The position numbers and the translations under genes were made by a program. A stretch of 6,505 nt of DNA from the NCBI GenBank assembly GCA_033809015.1, contig JAPXMM010000137.1:1-6505 (forward strand), in the 5' to 3' direction. A model generated the notes under the pieces. That model was not told the DNA's origin and did no database searches. It worked only from the letters and a program-made list of their open reading frames with translations. The stretch's first letter is position 1. Every line of letters starts with the position of its first letter. Source of the stretch: DTU049 sp033809015 (lineage in GTDB: Bacteria > Bacteroidota > Bacteroidia > Bacteroidales > DTU049). Positions 5,838 through 6,505 of this stretch are shown piece after piece.

Positions 5838-6505
5838 ATGAAAAATTCGCATAAAATTATCATACCTTTGTTTTTGCTTTTTATTCACCTAAACATGTTC
5901 TCTCAAGGTGATAAATTTTCTTTTGGTTTGAATTATAATGCTAAATTTCACTACTATCCATCTGATTTTAAATATATAAATGATTGGTTTAAATATGAAT
6001 ATAAATTCAAAAATACTTATGAGCTAGGATATGAGTTTGCTTTTTATGATGATAAAATCAATAAACATATAGGCGTATTATATGCTCCAGAATCTTTAAG
6101 ACTCAAATTTATATATGACACTTATATATCAGAAGCAGATAAGGATAATCTAATAGGTCGCGAAGAATATTATTTTGAAAGAATAATGCTTTCTTTTGGA
6201 ATTTCAAAATCTTTACCTATTTCTAATAAATTTAGTATTAATCCATATGTAGGTATAGCTGTCCCATTAATGTTTAATTTGTCATCGATAAGAACTTATT
6301 CTATTTCTGGTGAATTATTGCATGTTACTGATATGGCTGCTATCAGAGATCAGCTGCGAGGTGCACCTTATATTAAAGTTAATTTAAATATATTTTTTTC
6401 TCCAGCGAAACATTTTGCTATACAGATCTCACCTTTTGCACAAACATATTTCGATCTTAGTCTGTCTCTACTCGATGACAATTTAAATAGAATGCGATTT
6501 GCTCC
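5838..6505 (+). CDS. Secreted, probably outer-membrane beta-barrel protein (3' truncated by window edge)
   Basis: An ATG at 5838 opens a frame with no stop to the window end, giving 222 residues plus two bases. The start is supported by a classical signal peptide: MKNSHK, a hydrophobic core IIIPLFLLFIHLNMF, and a likely cleavage around FSQ-GD (residues 21-25). The mature part shows alternating polar and aromatic/hydrophobic residues typical of antiparallel membrane strands, for example FSFGLNYNAKFHYY, NTYELGYEFAFY, RIMLSFGISKSL, KFSINPYVGIAVPL, YIKVNLNIFFS and FAIQISPFAQTYF. Turn-like segments rich in Asp, Asn and Lys lie between them. This is the pattern of Bacteroidota outer-membrane beta-barrel or PorT-like proteins, whose functions vary widely. 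I recognise no specific family and the C-terminal strand is not visible. It is preceded by a long non-coding region and is probably transcribed on its own, with no evident link to the glycan operon. Confidence 0.8.
   Translation, partial: MKNSHKIIIPLFLLFIHLNMFSQGDKFSFGLNYNAKFHYYPSDFKYINDWFKYEYKFKNTYELGYEFAFYDDKINKHIGVLYAPESLRLKFIYDTYISEADKDNLIGREEYYFERIMLSFGISKSLPISNKFSINPYVGIAVPLMFNLSSIRTYSISGELLHVTDMAAIRDQLRGAPYIKVNLNIFFSPAKHFAIQISPFAQTYFDLSLSLLDDNLNRMRFA

Noticed and set aside
5863..5870. TACCTTTG, a perfect match to the Bacteroidota -7 element
   Set aside because: It lies 23 bases inside the barrel gene and encodes part of its signal peptide (I-P-L). Using it would force a start that removes the signal peptide, so it is probably chance.

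Overview
The window is very AT-rich and looks like a member of the Bacteroidota, possibly an uncultured Saprospiria-like lineage. This rests on: a perfect Bacteroidota-type -7 promoter element (TAnnTTTG) just before the first complete gene; little sign of Shine-Dalgarno sites; short Cys-lipobox lipoproteins; a secreted beta-barrel-like protein; and a polysaccharide deacetylase-like family (DUF7033 type) that I know mainly from this phylum. The lineage is an inference; no rRNA or other marker gene is present.

Positions 1-152 hold the C-terminal tail of an unidentified gene. Positions 266-3998 hold a tight four-gene operon: a non-hydrolysing UDP-GlcNAc 2-epimerase (wecB type), a small four-helix membrane protein, a DUF7033/polysaccharide deacetylase-like protein and a FemAB/GNAT-like acyltransferase. 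Spacings are 10 nt, then an 8-nt overlap, then a 4-nt ATGA overlap, so the last three genes are probably translationally coupled. Together they look like part of a surface-glycan assembly locus: the epimerase makes UDP-ManNAc, and the deacetylase-like and acyltransferase proteins would alter or decorate the sugar or its carrier. The final structure cannot be read from this window.

Positions 4091-5167 hold two small predicted lipoprotein genes. The first is intact. The second carries MORN-like (YwqK-type) G-x-W/Y repeats and is apparently broken at its start: a textbook lipoprotein signal peptide is encoded in frame with the body, but the only nearby ATG is one base out of frame, as if one A were lost from a short A run.

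Positions 5168-5837 are about 670 bases with no convincing gene. They contain a perfect 34-bp palindrome and a 74-nt hairpin with 18-bp perfect arms around an unusually GC-rich core. From 5838 to the window edge runs the first 222 codons of a secreted, probably outer-membrane beta-barrel protein, cut off by the window end.

No tRNA, rRNA, transposase, CRISPR array or phage gene was seen. The most useful leads are the frameshifted lipoprotein start and the two large inverted repeats. The glycan operon is recognisable in outline, with an uncharacterised membrane protein embedded in it.
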